DNA of 64,000 bases from Desulfotruncus arcticus DSM 17038 (GTDB taxonomy: Bacteria; Bacillota; Desulfotomaculia; Desulfotomaculales; Desulfallaceae): NCBI RefSeq assembly GCF_900113335.1, contig NZ_FOOX01000001.1, positions 372,001 to 436,000 of the forward strand. Reading direction: 5' to 3'. Positions 23,957-33,445 of the stretch are shown piece by piece (the first letter of the stretch is position 1; each line of letters starts with the position of its first letter). The notes under the pieces were generated by a model, which saw only the letters and a list, made by a program, of their open reading frames with translations, was not told the origin of the DNA and did not search any database. The position numbers and the translations under genes were made by a program.

Positions 23957-25909
23957 TTAGTTTTGCAAATCCGGTATATTTTTGTACAGTTCAAGTGCTT
24001 CAGGATTGGCAAGAGCGTCTCTATTTTCAACAGCTTCATTGTGGATAATATTACGTACGGCAAGTTCCACTTTTTTACCGCTGATAGTGTACGGAATATC
24101 ATCAATGGGAATGATTTTTGAAGGAACATGCCTAGGTGTTGCGTTTTCCCGAATTACTTTTTTAATTCTGGCAACAAGCTCATCGTTAAATGCCAAGCCA
24201 TCGCTTAATTTAATAAACAGTACCACCCTTACGTCATTATCCCAGTTTTGCCCCACTACCAGACTGTCTTTAACTTCTTCAAGAGATTCCACCTGCCGGT
24301 AGATTTCCGCAGTTCCTATACGCACGCCACCTGGATTCAAGGTTGCATCAGAGCGGCCATAAATGATAACTCCACCTGTATCTGTTACCTCAATGTAGTC
24401 TCCGTGGTGCCAGGTATTTTCAAATACGCTAAAGTACGCTTTTTGGTATCTTTTGTCTCCCTCATCATTCCAGAAATAAATTGGCATGGAGGGAAAGGAC
24501 GATTTACAAACAAGTTCACCCTTGTGGTTTAGCAAGGAATTGCCCTGGTAATCAAATGCATCAACAGCCATTCCCAATCCCCGGCACTGCAGTTCCCCCG
24601 CATAAACCGGGCCAATAGGGTTACCCAGAGCAAAACAGGAGATAATATCAGTCCCCCCGGAAATAGAGGAAAGGCAAACATCTTCTTTGATATCACGATA
24701 GACATATTCGAAACTCTCTACGGAGAGCGGAGATCCTGTTGACAGAATTGCTTTTAATGCTGCCAGATCAAATAACTGCGCCGGTTTTACGCCTTCCTTT
24801 TCAACTGCGGCCAGGTACTTTGCGCTTGTGCCAAATACGCTGATTTTCTCATCCTGAGCCATTTTAAACAATGTTTCCGGGCCAGGATAAAAAGGAGACC
24901 CGTCATAGAGTAATACTGTTGCTCCAACAGCCAGTGAACTGATCAACCAATTCCACATCATCCAACCGCAGGTAGTAAAATAAAATATCGTGTCTTCACG
25001 TTTTAGGTCTGTGTGCAGCATAAGCTCCTTTAGATGCTGTATCAGCGTCCCACCGGCGCCGTGAACAATACACTTGGGAACTCCCGTAGTACCGGAGGAA
25101 TACATGATATACAGCGGGTGATCAAACGGAAGCTGCTCATAGGCAATTTCCAAATTATCCACTGGTGACAGAAAATCTGAAAATATAGCAGCACCAGGCA
25201 GGCCGGAAATATCAGGATCAGCTTCTGTATATGGAACTACAACAACTTTTTCAATAGAAGGTATTTCTTTGATGATACTGGCAACTCTATTTAAAGAATC
25301 GATTTTTTTACCATTATAAAAGTATCCATTGGCTGTAAACAAAATTTTGGGTTGAATCTGGCCAAAACGATCTAAAACGCCCTTAATTCCGAAATCCGGG
25401 GAACAGGACGACCAAATAGCCCCTATGCTGCTTGCAGCAAGCATGGCTATAACCGTTTCGATCATGTTGGGCATAAATCCAGCCACCCGGTCGCCGGCTT
25501 GAATACCCATCTCACGCATTGCCGCAGCTAGCCGGGCTACTTGGTCATAAAGCTCAATATAAGTAATTCGCCTTGGTTCTTGTCCCTCGCCTTTAAAAAC
25601 CAGTGCAGTCTTATCATCACGATAGCGCATTAAATTTTGGGCAAAATTTAACCTGGCCCCCTGGAACCAACGGGACACCAGCATATCATCCCGGTTAATG
25701 ACAACACTATCCCATTTACATGAAGCGGTTATTCCACTAAATTCCCAAACAGCGTACCAAAAATCGGCTGGCTGGTCAATTGACCACTTGTATAATTGAG
25801 TAAAGTCCGAAATATTATTTGTAAACATATTATTTACAAACGCCATAAATTTAGTCATATTAGCGTTGTTGACCCTTTCCTGTGAGGGAACCCATAATGG
25901 CTGTTTCAT
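23957..25909 (-). CDS. Acetoacetate-CoA ligase (acetoacetyl-CoA synthetase)
   Basis: A 650-residue AMP-forming CoA ligase. The N-terminal W-V-P-S-Q-E-R and the full-length body (FWYAVWEFSGI, SRWFQGARLNFAQNLM, GAIWSSCSPDFG) match acetoacetyl-CoA synthetase rather than acetyl-CoA synthetase. The adenylation motif is MYSSGTTGVPKCIVHG; the late motif GGVRIGTAEIYR and the catalytic K in TISGKKVE are present. Product: acetoacetyl-CoA from acetoacetate, CoA and ATP. Start ATG 25909 after GGAGGTGG. Monocistronic. Confidence 0.93.
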   Translation of the reverse strand: MKQPLWVPSQERVNNANMTKFMAFVNNMFTNNISDFTQLYKWSIDQPADFWYAVWEFSGITASCKWDSVVINRDDMLVSRWFQGARLNFAQNLMRYRDDKTALVFKGEGQEPRRITYIELYDQVARLAAAMREMGIQAGDRVAGFMPNMIETVIAMLAASSIGAIWSSCSPDFGIKGVLDRFGQIQPKILFTANGYFYNGKKIDSLNRVASIIKEIPSIEKVVVVPYTEADPDISGLPGAAIFSDFLSPVDNLEIAYEQLPFDHPLYIMYSSGTTGVPKCIVHGAGGTLIQHLKELMLHTDLKREDTIFYFTTCGWMMWNWLISSLAVGATVLLYDGSPFYPGPETLFKMAQDEKISVFGTSAKYLAAVEKEGVKPAQLFDLAALKAILSTGSPLSVESFEYVYRDIKEDVCLSSISGGTDIISCFALGNPIGPVYAGELQCRGLGMAVDAFDYQGNSLLNHKGELVCKSSFPSMPIYFWNDEGDKRYQKAYFSVFENTWHHGDYIEVTDTGGVIIYGRSDATLNPGGVRIGTAEIYRQVESLEEVKDSLVVGQNWDNDVRVVLFIKLSDGLAFNDELVARIKKVIRENATPRHVPSKIIPIDDIPYTISGKKVELAVRNIIHNEAVENRDALANPEALELYKNIPDLQN

Positions 25910-26235
25910 GCTTGTTTCCCACCTCCGTTATTATATATTTGATAAAGGCAAATCAATTATTTTAATTAACGCAATAAATATGCAATAAATATGCCAATAT
26001 GTGCAAACTTTTAAAAATATTTAAATTTTCAAATAAATACAATCAAATTTAATCTAACGCTAAATAATTATATATCACTTTTGCTGGTTTTTATGTAATG
26101 ATTATTTACACTTTTAATCATCATGATAAACATGGCGACATATAACACTACCTTGTAAATTGTGCTTCGTGGACTGGTGTTGCGTAATTTTCATTAATGC
26201 TGCGTTTAGCGGCATGGGGTTTACCCAGTTCATAA
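25910..26235. other. AT-rich divergent intergenic region
   Basis: About 330 bases between aacS and the sirtuin gene. It holds a tandem direct repeat GCAATAAATAT x2 (about 25972-25993) and otherwise nothing I can name. It must contain the aacS promoter. Confidence 0.4.
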
Positions 26236-26264
26236 TTGACATATAAAAACAATTTTAAGATAAT
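26236..26264 (+). promoter_or_regulatory. SigA-type promoter of the sirtuin gene
   Basis: TTGACA (26236-26241), 17-base spacer, GATAAT (26259-26264), about 40 bases before the GTG start at 26305. Confidence 0.65.
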
Positions 26265-26304
26265 GAAATAAACATTAAGAATAATAATTATTGGAGGGTA
26301 GCCA

Positions 26305-27054
26305 GTGCAATATGGTGAGAAAATTAGTTTAATTGCGCGGCTGATTAAAGAATCCACAAAAACAATAGCACTTACAGGTGCCGGCATTAGCACAGAAAGC
26401 GGCATCCCCGATTATCGCAGCCCGGGTACCGGCCTTTGGGAAAAACAAGATCCGGCTAAAACCGCCAGCCTAACTGCTTTACGCAGAGACCCGGCCGGTT
26501 TTTATTCAACTAATTTAAAACGATGGACGGAATTTAACAACGCTAAACCCAATATAGCGCACTACGCGCTGGCACATTTGGAGAAAAACAATTTATTGCT
26601 TGGTATCATAACCCAAAACATTGACAGCCTTCACGTGCGCGCTGGTTCAACCAGGGTGTGGGAAGTTCATGGTCATTTACGCACATGTCATTGTACAGAG
26701 TGCAAAGAAAGATATCCGTTCGAGGAACTTACCAGGCTTTTTATTGAAGGTGAAAACCCACCGTTATGCCCATTATGTTCAGGTGTTTTACGCCCGGATG
26801 TGGTACTTTTTGAGGATAAAATGAGTGAAGCTTTTTACCAGGCGTCACAAGCGATTTCCGGATGCCAACTGCTGCTTGTTGTTGGAAGCAGCCTAACTGT
26901 TTACCCGGTGGCAGGGCTTCCGGGCGTGGCGAGGCAATTGGTTATTATTAACCAAACGCAGACCCAATGGGATGAAGAAGCTACTGTTGTAGTTAATGAA
27001 AGCGCCGGTAAAGTAATGAGAGACGTTTTAGCCGAACTTGGTGAACAAATCTGA
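26305..27054 (+). CDS. cobB: NAD-dependent protein deacylase (sirtuin)
   Basis: A 249-residue Sir2-family enzyme that removes acetyl or other acyl groups from lysines using NAD. Motifs: GAGISTESGIPDYRSPG, TQNIDSLH, catalytic H in VHGHL, four zinc Cys (CHCTEC and CPLC), and VVGSSLTVYPVAG. Start GTG 26305 behind GGAGGG. In CoA-ligase-rich anaerobes sirtuins often reactivate acetylated acetyl-CoA synthetases, so AacS next door and AcsA at 45 kb are plausible targets; this is inference. Confidence 0.95.
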   Translation: MQYGEKISLIARLIKESTKTIALTGAGISTESGIPDYRSPGTGLWEKQDPAKTASLTALRRDPAGFYSTNLKRWTEFNNAKPNIAHYALAHLEKNNLLLGIITQNIDSLHVRAGSTRVWEVHGHLRTCHCTECKERYPFEELTRLFIEGENPPLCPLCSGVLRPDVVLFEDKMSEAFYQASQAISGCQLLLVVGSSLTVYPVAGLPGVARQLVIINQTQTQWDEEATVVVNESAGKVMRDVLAELGEQI

Positions 27055-27060
27055 CTAATT

Positions 27061-27750
27061 TTAATAATTTAGCTCAAATTCAGCCCCCAAAGGCAAGTGG
27101 TCTGAAGCCTGACTATTAATCAAGAATGGCTTAATCAGCTTCCAGTGAGCAGAATAAAAAATATAATCAATTTTATGCTCAGGCTTGTTGGCAGGAAAAG
27201 TAGGCCAAAGTCCTTCCGGGTCAACCGGTCGGAACAAGGTCTTTATTTTTTTAATTTCATCTGAATCAGGCCTGGCATTAAAATCTCCGACTAAAATTAG
27301 GGGGCCGGGTTCCTCCCAGGCATATTCAATTATCTTGTTGACTTGTTTTATCCTTTCTAGCTGATTAAGGCCAAGATGAACGCAAAAAAAAGCTATATCT
27401 TTATTTTCTGCTTTAATTTTAACTTTTAATAAACATCTTTTTTCCCACTTGCTGGGCAGCTGATAATTAACCCATCCACTGACAGGAAATTTAGAAAGAA
27501 TCGCATTACCGAATCGCGGTAAACCGAAGCATTTTATGGTTGGACCGAAAACTGATTGCATACTCAGCATTTGACCAAGTTTGCGGGATTGTATCATAAA
27601 CCCGCTTCTTGGGCGCAAATAATCAACCTCTTGCAAGCCGGCAATATCAGCTCCTGTACTTGCAATAGTAGAAGCTATAGTTTTTAATGAAACCTTGCCG
27701 CCAATTCCCAGGCCATGTTTTATATTATAGGAAACAACACTTAGCTTCAT
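27061..27750 (-). CDS. Endonuclease/exonuclease/phosphatase family protein
   Basis: A 229-residue EEP-fold hydrolase. Motifs: SYNIKHG, LQEVD, VGDFNARPDSDE, KIDYIFYS and SDHLPL, which supply the metal site and catalytic His. Start ATG 27750 after GGAGGG. The frame runs open upstream to 28011, but that part is translated repeat DNA and is not part of the protein. It is convergent with the sirtuin gene, ends six bases apart. Substrate (DNA, phosphodiester or lipid) unknown. Confidence 0.88.
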   Translation of the reverse strand: MKLSVVSYNIKHGLGIGGKVSLKTIASTIASTGADIAGLQEVDYLRPRSGFMIQSRKLGQMLSMQSVFGPTIKCFGLPRFGNAILSKFPVSGWVNYQLPSKWEKRCLLKVKIKAENKDIAFFCVHLGLNQLERIKQVNKIIEYAWEEPGPLILVGDFNARPDSDEIKKIKTLFRPVDPEGLWPTFPANKPEHKIDYIFYSAHWKLIKPFLINSQASDHLPLGAEFELNY

Positions 27751-27887
27751 AATCGGCCCTCCGTGAACAGAGATCAATATTATTCTATGCCAGCTTTTGG
27801 GGTTATAATAAATAAGAAAACCTACCGATAACCGGATCATTAAATTAACTTTTATGCTCTCAAGCGACACCAATAGGCTGGAAAAAG

Positions 27888-27984
27888 GTTGTAGGGGCGG
27901 ACGATCCTGTCCGCCCGCCATTGTGCTTGTGGTTACTCTGGGGTCCGAGATTGCCACGTCGCTTCGCTCCTCGCAATGACAATT
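27888..27984. repeat. REP sequences (GGGCGGAC hairpin and GCGAGGAGCGAAGCGAC unit)
   Basis: Two adjacent repeat types: an 8-bp hairpin GGGCGGAC/GTCCGCCC (27895-27916) and ATTGCCACGTCGCTTCGCTC followed by CTCGCAATGAC (about 27950-27981). The second recurs in variant form at 56127-56160. This family of sequence is widespread in Firmicute and other genomes. Confidence 0.7.
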
Positions 27985-28047
27985 TACGGACCACGGGCTG
28001 TTGAACCACAATTTTTCAGTACAGATATTAAGTGAGGAGACTTTATT

Positions 28048-29070
28048 ATGTGCATTACCATTTTAGGAATTGAAACTTCCTGTGACGAAACATCAGTTGC
28101 TGTGGTGGAAGATGGAGCTAAAATCAAATCTAATATTATTTCATCACAAATCGAAGTACATCAAAAATACGGTGGGGTAGTACCTGAGATTGCTTCCCGT
28201 AAGCACCTGGAATTAATAAACAGTGTTATAGAACAAGCTTTAGATGAAGCAGTTATAGATTTTAGCCAAATTAACGCTGTAGCCGTAACCTACGGGCCCG
28301 GGCTTGTTGGGGCACTCCTGGTTGGTGTGGCGGCCGGCAAGGCTATTGCTTTTGGTCTGGATATACCGCTGATAGGGATAAATCACATGGAAGGTCATGT
28401 TTATGCCAATATGCTGGACCATCCCAGCCCCCAATTTCCAATTATTTGTCTGGTGGTTTCTGGTGGCCACACTGACTTAGTCTTAATACCAAGCCACGGC
28501 AATTACCAATTACTCGGCAGCACCAGAGACGATGCCGCAGGTGAGGCATTTGACAAGGTTGCCAGAGTGCTTGGTTTAGGTTACCCGGGCGGGCCGCAAA
28601 TTGACGGATTGGCAGCTTTGGGTAATGATAAAGCAATTGCTTTCCCTCGCGCATATCTGGAAGAAAAAAGTCTGGATTTTAGTTTTAGCGGCGTTAAAAC
28701 AGCAGTTATCAATTACCTTAACCGGTGTAAACAAAAAGGGATTCCTGTTAACAAACCTGACGTTGCGGCCAGTTTTCGCCGGGCTGTGGTAGATGTATTA
28801 GTGGATAAAGCACTGCAGGCAGCTGAATTATTTGATACAAATACGATTATGCTGGCAGGCGGGGTAGCTGCAAATAAGCTTTTGAGAGATGAACTAAGTT
28901 ACCGTTCCGCCATTTTGGGCCTGGATTTAATAACCCCTCCGCCAATTCTTTGCACAGATAATGCTGCCATGATTGCTTGTGCCGCTTATTTCAAGTATTT
29001 ACGTCATGATTTTGCTCCACTGACATTAAACGCTGTGCCTGGACTAAAACTGGGTGAGGACAGATATTAA
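28048..29070 (+). CDS. tsaD: tRNA N6-adenosine threonylcarbamoyltransferase
   Basis: A 340-residue ASKHA protein that moves the threonylcarbamoyl group to A37 of ANN-reading tRNAs, working with TsaB and TsaE. Motifs: [10 protein letters not shown], metal-binding [33 protein letters not shown] and [10 protein letters not shown]. Start ATG 28048 after GAGGAGAC. The partners are not in this window. Confidence 0.97.
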   Translation: MCITILGIETSCDETSVAVVEDGAKIKSNIISSQIEVHQKYGGVVPEIASRKHLELINSVIEQALDEAVIDFSQINAVAVTYGPGLVGALLVGVAAGKAIAFGLDIPLIGINHMEGHVYANMLDHPSPQFPIICLVVSGGHTDLVLIPSHGNYQLLGSTRDDAAGEAFDKVARVLGLGYPGGPQIDGLAALGNDKAIAFPRAYLEEKSLDFSFSGVKTAVINYLNRCKQKGIPVNKPDVAASFRRAVVDVLVDKALQAAELFDTNTIMLAGGVAANKLLRDELSYRSAILGLDLITPPPILCTDNAAMIACAAYFKYLRHDFAPLTLNAVPGLKLGEDRY

Positions 29071-29080
29071 ATCTATAGAC

Positions 29081-29264
29081 TTTTCCACAAAATAAACAGC
29101 AGTTTAACACTGCTTGTTATGAAATTATGACCTATATATATCTCCAAACTGTCAAAGTCCTTGTTATTCAAAGTTTATTATTTTATCTTAATATAGGTAT
29201 TTTGCTAAGCAAAGTAGAATTTTTATTTAAACTAGCTTACGCCTGCTGTGGATAATGTGGATAA
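29081..29264. promoter_or_regulatory. DnaA-box cluster in the tsaD-radical SAM gap
   Basis: Two abutting perfect DnaA boxes in one orientation (TGTGGATAA at 29247-29255 and 29256-29264) and a one-mismatch box in the other orientation (TTTTCCACA at 29081-29089), inside a 229-base AT-rich gap. No dnaA or dnaN is nearby, so a chromosomal origin is unlikely; a DnaA-regulated promoter or titration site is possible. Confidence 0.5.
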
Positions 29265-29299
29265 GTCTGTTAATAACTTGACATATCAGAGGTTAACTT

Positions 29300-30658
29300 G
29301 TGGGTGATCTATTGAATAATTTTTTATCAAATTATGTCGAAAGACTAATTTACTGGGCTGCCGGGCATAGCAATATTCTGCCGATAACTTCTCAGTGCAA
29401 TGTGAGATGTGTATTTTGCAGCAATATGCAAAATCCACCCGGCGTTGAAGCGTTCAACCTTAAACCGCTAAAAACTGAACAATTATCTGATATAGTAACT
29501 TTACTGGATCCCCAAAAACCTGTCATAATAGGGGAATCGGTAACAAGAATAAATGAAGGAGAGCCTTTTACCCACCCTAAAATTAAAGAAGTTTTATCAA
29601 TAATACGCAAAGCTCTGCCGCATAATACCATTCAGATTACCACTAACGGATCGTTACTGGACGCCGAACAGCTGGCTTTTTTACAGTCAATTGCACCGGT
29701 AACCATTTATCTTTCGCTTAATAGCGTCAACTTGCGCCATCAGTTGATGGGCGACGCACGGTCAGAAAAAGCGGTGGCAGCAGCAGCCTTGCTCGGCAAA
29801 TACGGATTAACCTGGCACGGCAGTGTTGTAGCTATGCCGCACCTGACTGGTTGGGCGGATTTTAAAGAAACAATAACGTACCTTGATAACTGCGGAGCAC
29901 AAACCATTCGCATATTTATTCCCGGTTATACCCGCCTGGTGCAAGGAAATTTGTGTTATCGGGAAAATATGCCGCAGCAGCTTCGTCAGACAGTAAGCGA
30001 ACTTGCCCAACAAGTCAGAACGCCTTTAACTGTTGAGCCACCTTTGCTGACTAATCTCCAGCCTGAAGTTGCCGGTGTTATTCTAAACTCACCTGCTTAT
30101 ATGGCCGGAATCAAACGGGGGCACATAATACAAACTGTTAATGGAAAAGAAGCTTTTTCCCGTGCTCATGCCTTTTATATGGTAAAAAAGGCGGCAAATC
30201 CAATTTTGCTGATCCAAAATACTACTAAAGCCAGTAAAGTAGTTATCAATAAAGCCGCAGGGGAAAGCTCCGGCCTGGTAATGGAATATGATATAGATCT
30301 TTCTTTAATCGAGGATATCGTTCAAATCGCGTCAAGGCGTTCGGCTAAAAATACCGTGCTGCTTGCCTCGGAGATGGCAGCAAATGTTTTAACAATGGCC
30401 CTCAATAAATATGATATTGATCATTCACTTACGGTTATACCTGTTCCCAATCTTTTTTTCGGAGGTTCAATTAAAACAGCCGGGCTATTGGTATTACGTG
30501 ATATAATTAATGCCATTAGAAACTATCTGGATCAGCACCCCTGCCCGGACCTTGTTATTCTGCCGCAGATTGCCTTTGACCCTAACGGACGAGATCTTTT
30601 GGGAAGTCACTGGTCCGAGGTGGAGTCAATTTTCTCAATCCCGGTGGAAGTTTTATAG
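29300..30658 (+). CDS. Radical SAM protein with internal PDZ and DUF512-like C-terminus
   Basis: A 452-residue protein. The radical SAM cluster motif C33-x3-C37-x2-C40 opens the N-terminal half. A PDZ-like segment (VAGVILNSPAYMAGIKRGHII and flanks) lies at about 255-300, and the C-terminal 150 residues, ending with a GRDLLGSHWSEVE motif, resemble the C-terminus of DUF512 proteins. In DUF512 proteins the PDZ normally comes first, so the order is rearranged here. Start GTG 29300, seven bases after AGAGG. The reaction is unknown. Confidence 0.75.
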   Translation: MGDLLNNFLSNYVERLIYWAAGHSNILPITSQCNVRCVFCSNMQNPPGVEAFNLKPLKTEQLSDIVTLLDPQKPVIIGESVTRINEGEPFTHPKIKEVLSIIRKALPHNTIQITTNGSLLDAEQLAFLQSIAPVTIYLSLNSVNLRHQLMGDARSEKAVAAAALLGKYGLTWHGSVVAMPHLTGWADFKETITYLDNCGAQTIRIFIPGYTRLVQGNLCYRENMPQQLRQTVSELAQQVRTPLTVEPPLLTNLQPEVAGVILNSPAYMAGIKRGHIIQTVNGKEAFSRAHAFYMVKKAANPILLIQNTTKASKVVINKAAGESSGLVMEYDIDLSLIEDIVQIASRRSAKNTVLLASEMAANVLTMALNKYDIDHSLTVIPVPNLFFGGSIKTAGLLVLRDIINAIRNYLDQHPCPDLVILPQIAFDPNGRDLLGSHWSEVESIFSIPVEVL

Positions 30659-30744
30659 TTTTGCTTGCGCACAGATAAAAATACTCTTTTTTTTGATGAC
30701 AAGTTATGCTATCTTTTTAATAATTGGTGAAGGGAGGTTTAAAG

Positions 30745-32043
30745 TTGTACTGGCAAAAGGAATATGAAACCATGCCGCGGGAACAGCTGGAAGATTTACA
30801 AATAGAACGGTTGAAGCAGACAGCTCAACGTGTTTACGATAATGTTCCTTTTTATCGTAACAGCTTTGATAATTTAGGCTTAATACCAGGTGATATTAAA
30901 TCTTTAGATGATCTACAAAAGTTACCTTTTACAACCAAACAAGATTTGAGGGACAATTATCCCTTTGGATTATTTGCCGTACCAATGGACGAGGTAGTCA
31001 GGATTCATGCTTCCTCGGGCACCACCGGCAAACCTACTGTAGTAGGTTACACCCGGGACGACATCACCAACTGGTCGGATTTAATGGCGCGGGCACTGGT
31101 TATAACTGGAGGGACTACCTGTGACGTAGTGCAAAACGCTTATGGCTATGGATTGTTTACGGGTGGCATGGGAGTTCATTACGGTGCGGAGCGGCTGGGG
31201 GCCACAGTGGTCCCCATTTCAGGAGGTAATACTGCCAGACAGATCATGTTAATGCGTGACTTCGGCACCACAATTCTTACCTGCACACCGTCTTACGCTT
31301 TGTTCCTGGGCGAGGAAATTATCAACGCAGGACTGGACCCCAGGGATCTGAAATTAAAAGCCGGCATCTTTGGCGCTGAACCGTGGAGCGAACGCATGCG
31401 GGCCCAACTGGAAGCAAAGTTAAATATAATGGCGCTGGATATATACGGGTTAAGCGAGGTTATGGGTCCCGGCGTTTCAATGGAATGCCCAGAAAAGAAG
31501 GGCATGCATATTTTTGAAGATCATTTTATTGCTGAAATTATCGACCCGGAAACAGCTAAACCGTTGCCATACGGAGAACCGGGCGAACTTGTGCTAACAT
31601 CTTTAACCAAACAAGCTCTTCCCATTATCCGCTACCGTACCAGGGATATAACGGTTCTTCATGAGGATAAATGCGGCTGCGGACGAACCTTTGTACGTAT
31701 GCAGCGCGTGACCGGGCGTACTGATGACATGTTGATTATCAGGGGAGTTAACGTTTTTCCGTCTCAGATTGAAAGTGTATTGCTTGAATTTGGCGACACG
31801 GAACCACATTACCTGTTGGTGGTCGATCGCAAAGGCACGTTGGACGACCTGGAAATTTGGGTGGAAATTAGTGATAAATTTTTCTCAGATAAAGTAAGGG
31901 CATTGGAGGACCTGGAAAAGAGGCTTAAAGCCCGGATTCTTAGCATACTGGGCATTTCCGCCCGCATCAAATTAGTCGAACCGCGGACAATCCCGCGCAG
32001 TGAAGGTAAAGCCAAAAGAGTTATGGATAAACGGGAACTATAA
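30745..32043 (+). CDS. paaK: Phenylacetate-CoA ligase
   Basis: A 432-residue AMP-forming ligase of the PaaK group (aryl acetates to CoA thioesters). Motifs: [11 protein letters not shown] near the start, [52 protein letters not shown] and catalytic K near [11 protein letters not shown] choose TTG 30745, seven bases after GGGAGG, over the frame start at 30724. An ACT-domain gene follows, the usual pairing in anaerobes that degrade aromatic amino acids. Confidence 0.94.
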   Translation: MYWQKEYETMPREQLEDLQIERLKQTAQRVYDNVPFYRNSFDNLGLIPGDIKSLDDLQKLPFTTKQDLRDNYPFGLFAVPMDEVVRIHASSGTTGKPTVVGYTRDDITNWSDLMARALVITGGTTCDVVQNAYGYGLFTGGMGVHYGAERLGATVVPISGGNTARQIMLMRDFGTTILTCTPSYALFLGEEIINAGLDPRDLKLKAGIFGAEPWSERMRAQLEAKLNIMALDIYGLSEVMGPGVSMECPEKKGMHIFEDHFIAEIIDPETAKPLPYGEPGELVLTSLTKQALPIIRYRTRDITVLHEDKCGCGRTFVRMQRVTGRTDDMLIIRGVNVFPSQIESVLLEFGDTEPHYLLVVDRKGTLDDLEIWVEISDKFFSDKVRALEDLEKRLKARILSILGISARIKLVEPRTIPRSEGKAKRVMDKREL

Positions 32044-32078
32044 GGAAATGGGACACACCTCTTCGGGGAATGTCCCCA
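32044..32078 (-). repeat. GGGACATTCC small repeat, copy 3 (inverted)
   Basis: On the minus strand GGGGACATTCCCCGAAGAGG and then TGTGTCCCATTTCC. It lies directly after the paaK stop, between paaK and the ACT gene. Confidence 0.55.
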
Positions 32079-32118
32079 ACGTATGAATATCCCAAACGAA
32101 TAGAAAGGGGGATGTCAG

Positions 32119-32550
32119 GTGAAAGTTAAGCAGATATCAATCTTTTTAGAAAATAAATCGGGCCGCCTGGCACAGGTAACCAGGGTTCTTGGCGATAATA
32201 ACATCAATATTAGAGCCCTTTCCATTGCCGACACCACCGATTTCGGTATTTTGCGCCTAATAGTAAATAACCCCGACACAGCTTACCAGATCTTGAAGGA
32301 AGCCGGTTTTACCGTTAGCACCACCGATGTTATAGCAGTAGAAGTTAAGGACGACCCGGGTGGATTGGCTAAAGTTCTGGAAATATTGCAAAATGTCAGC
32401 ATTAATATAGAATACCTTTACGCTTTTTTACAAAAAGCAACCAATGCGGCCCTGGTGGTTTTCCGAGTTGAACAGCTTGACGAGGCAATCAAGGTTTTAC
32501 AAGAAAACAATGTTAGCATTCTTGAAGACAGTAAAGTATACTCGTTATAG
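32119..32550 (+). CDS. Tandem ACT-domain protein (PaaK-associated)
   Basis: A 143-residue protein made of two ACT domains (about 3-68 and 72-140), each an amino-acid-binding regulatory fold. Start GTG 32119 behind AAAGGGGGATG. Its position after paaK suggests that it senses phenylalanine-type amino acids and tunes the pathway; this is inferred from the conserved pairing. A terminator follows. Confidence 0.88.
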   Translation: MKVKQISIFLENKSGRLAQVTRVLGDNNINIRALSIADTTDFGILRLIVNNPDTAYQILKEAGFTVSTTDVIAVEVKDDPGGLAKVLEILQNVSINIEYLYAFLQKATNAALVVFRVEQLDEAIKVLQENNVSILEDSKVYSL

Positions 32551-32572
32551 ACTACCATATCGGACGTCGTTA

Positions 32573-32615
32573 TAAATCCTTTCTAATGTATTTTATAGGA
32601 AGGATTTATTTTTTT
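32573..32615 (+). terminator. Terminator of the paaK-ACT unit
   Basis: A 12-bp stem with one mismatch (32573-32584 with 32597-32608) followed by seven T residues. Confidence 0.75.
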
Positions 32616-32681
32616 ACAGAAGAATAATAACCATAGAAAATTGAAAAATTTCTCTGGAAAAGTATTTATGGAGGAATTAAC

Positions 32682-33257
32682 GTGTCTAAAAACGAATTAA
32701 GAAATAATGTTATCGCAATACGTAACGCCCTTTCAGCCCAAGAAATTGAACAGAAAAGCAAGACAATTATCAAAAAATTATTTACTCTTTCGGAATATCA
32801 AAATGCCAACACCATCATGGCTTATGTTGATTTCCGCAATGAAGTGCCAACATCCGGCATAATTCAGGACGCACTGGCCAACGGCAAAAAGATAGCTATA
32901 CCGATAACCGATATTAAAAACAAAAAGCTCACTCCTTCATTGCTGCATGATTTCCCGGGCGATCTGGCACCCGGGGCATGGGGGATTCTGGAACCCAGGC
33001 CGGAATGTATCAGACCCATAGATCCCGAAGAAATTGACCTGGTGATAATTCCCGGGGTGGCTTTTGATGAAGCTGGGAATAGGCTTGGTTATGGCGGTGG
33101 CTTTTATGACCGTTTTTTACTGCGTACCCGCAGGGACGTCATTCTTTTAGCACTGGCATTTGAATTACAAATTCAGTCTCATGTGTATCCTGATAAACAT
33201 GATATTCCGGTACAGTTGCTTGTAACTGAAGAGAGATTAATGGATTTTCGCTGTTAA
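32682..33257 (+). CDS. 5-formyltetrahydrofolate cyclo-ligase
   Basis: A 191-residue enzyme that turns 5-formyl-THF into 5,10-methenyl-THF with ATP, recycling an inhibitory folate. Motifs: K3-N-E-L-R at the start (phosphate contact), the FRNEVPT strand, and GYGGGFYDRFL, the family signature. Start GTG 32682 behind GGAGG. Monocistronic; a formate dehydrogenase operon follows after a repeat, matching one-carbon metabolism. Confidence 0.95.
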   Translation: MSKNELRNNVIAIRNALSAQEIEQKSKTIIKKLFTLSEYQNANTIMAYVDFRNEVPTSGIIQDALANGKKIAIPITDIKNKKLTPSLLHDFPGDLAPGAWGILEPRPECIRPIDPEEIDLVIIPGVAFDEAGNRLGYGGGFYDRFLLRTRRDVILLALAFELQIQSHVYPDKHDIPVQLLVTEERLMDFRC

Positions 33258-33274
33258 TAACTTATGAACCTTTT

Positions 33275-33375
33275 AGAAGTCAGTAGTCAGAAATCATATT
33301 CCGAGAACCTGTTCGGGACATGCCAACCGCTGGATTCTAAATTCTGACTCCTGACTCCTGAATTCTGAATTCTAA
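33275..33375. repeat. AGTCAGGAGTCAGAAT repeat, copy 4
   Basis: Left end AGAAGTCAGTAGTCAGAA, right end ATTCTGACTCCTGACTCCTG and further TGAATTCTGAATTC. It sits about 70 bases before the formate dehydrogenase operon, so the operon's promoter must lie in or right after it. Confidence 0.7.
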
Positions 33376-33445
33376 TAATTATAGCTCGGGCTAAATATCC
33401 TGGGCTAATGTATTGTTGTCGAAACAATGAGAGGAGGGAAATGGT

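Noticed and set aside
26148..26405. Minus-strand ORF before the sirtuin gene
   Set aside because: It runs across the sirtuin promoter and coding start, has no ribosome site and no recognisable domain.
27751..28011. N-terminal 87 residues of the EEP gene's open frame (CHCEERSDVAI)
   Set aside because: This is translated REP DNA; a good ribosome site and the family start are at 27750.
29081..29264. Chromosomal replication origin
   Set aside because: Only three boxes, no dnaA/dnaN/gyr genes nearby, and no AT-rich unwinding repeat array.
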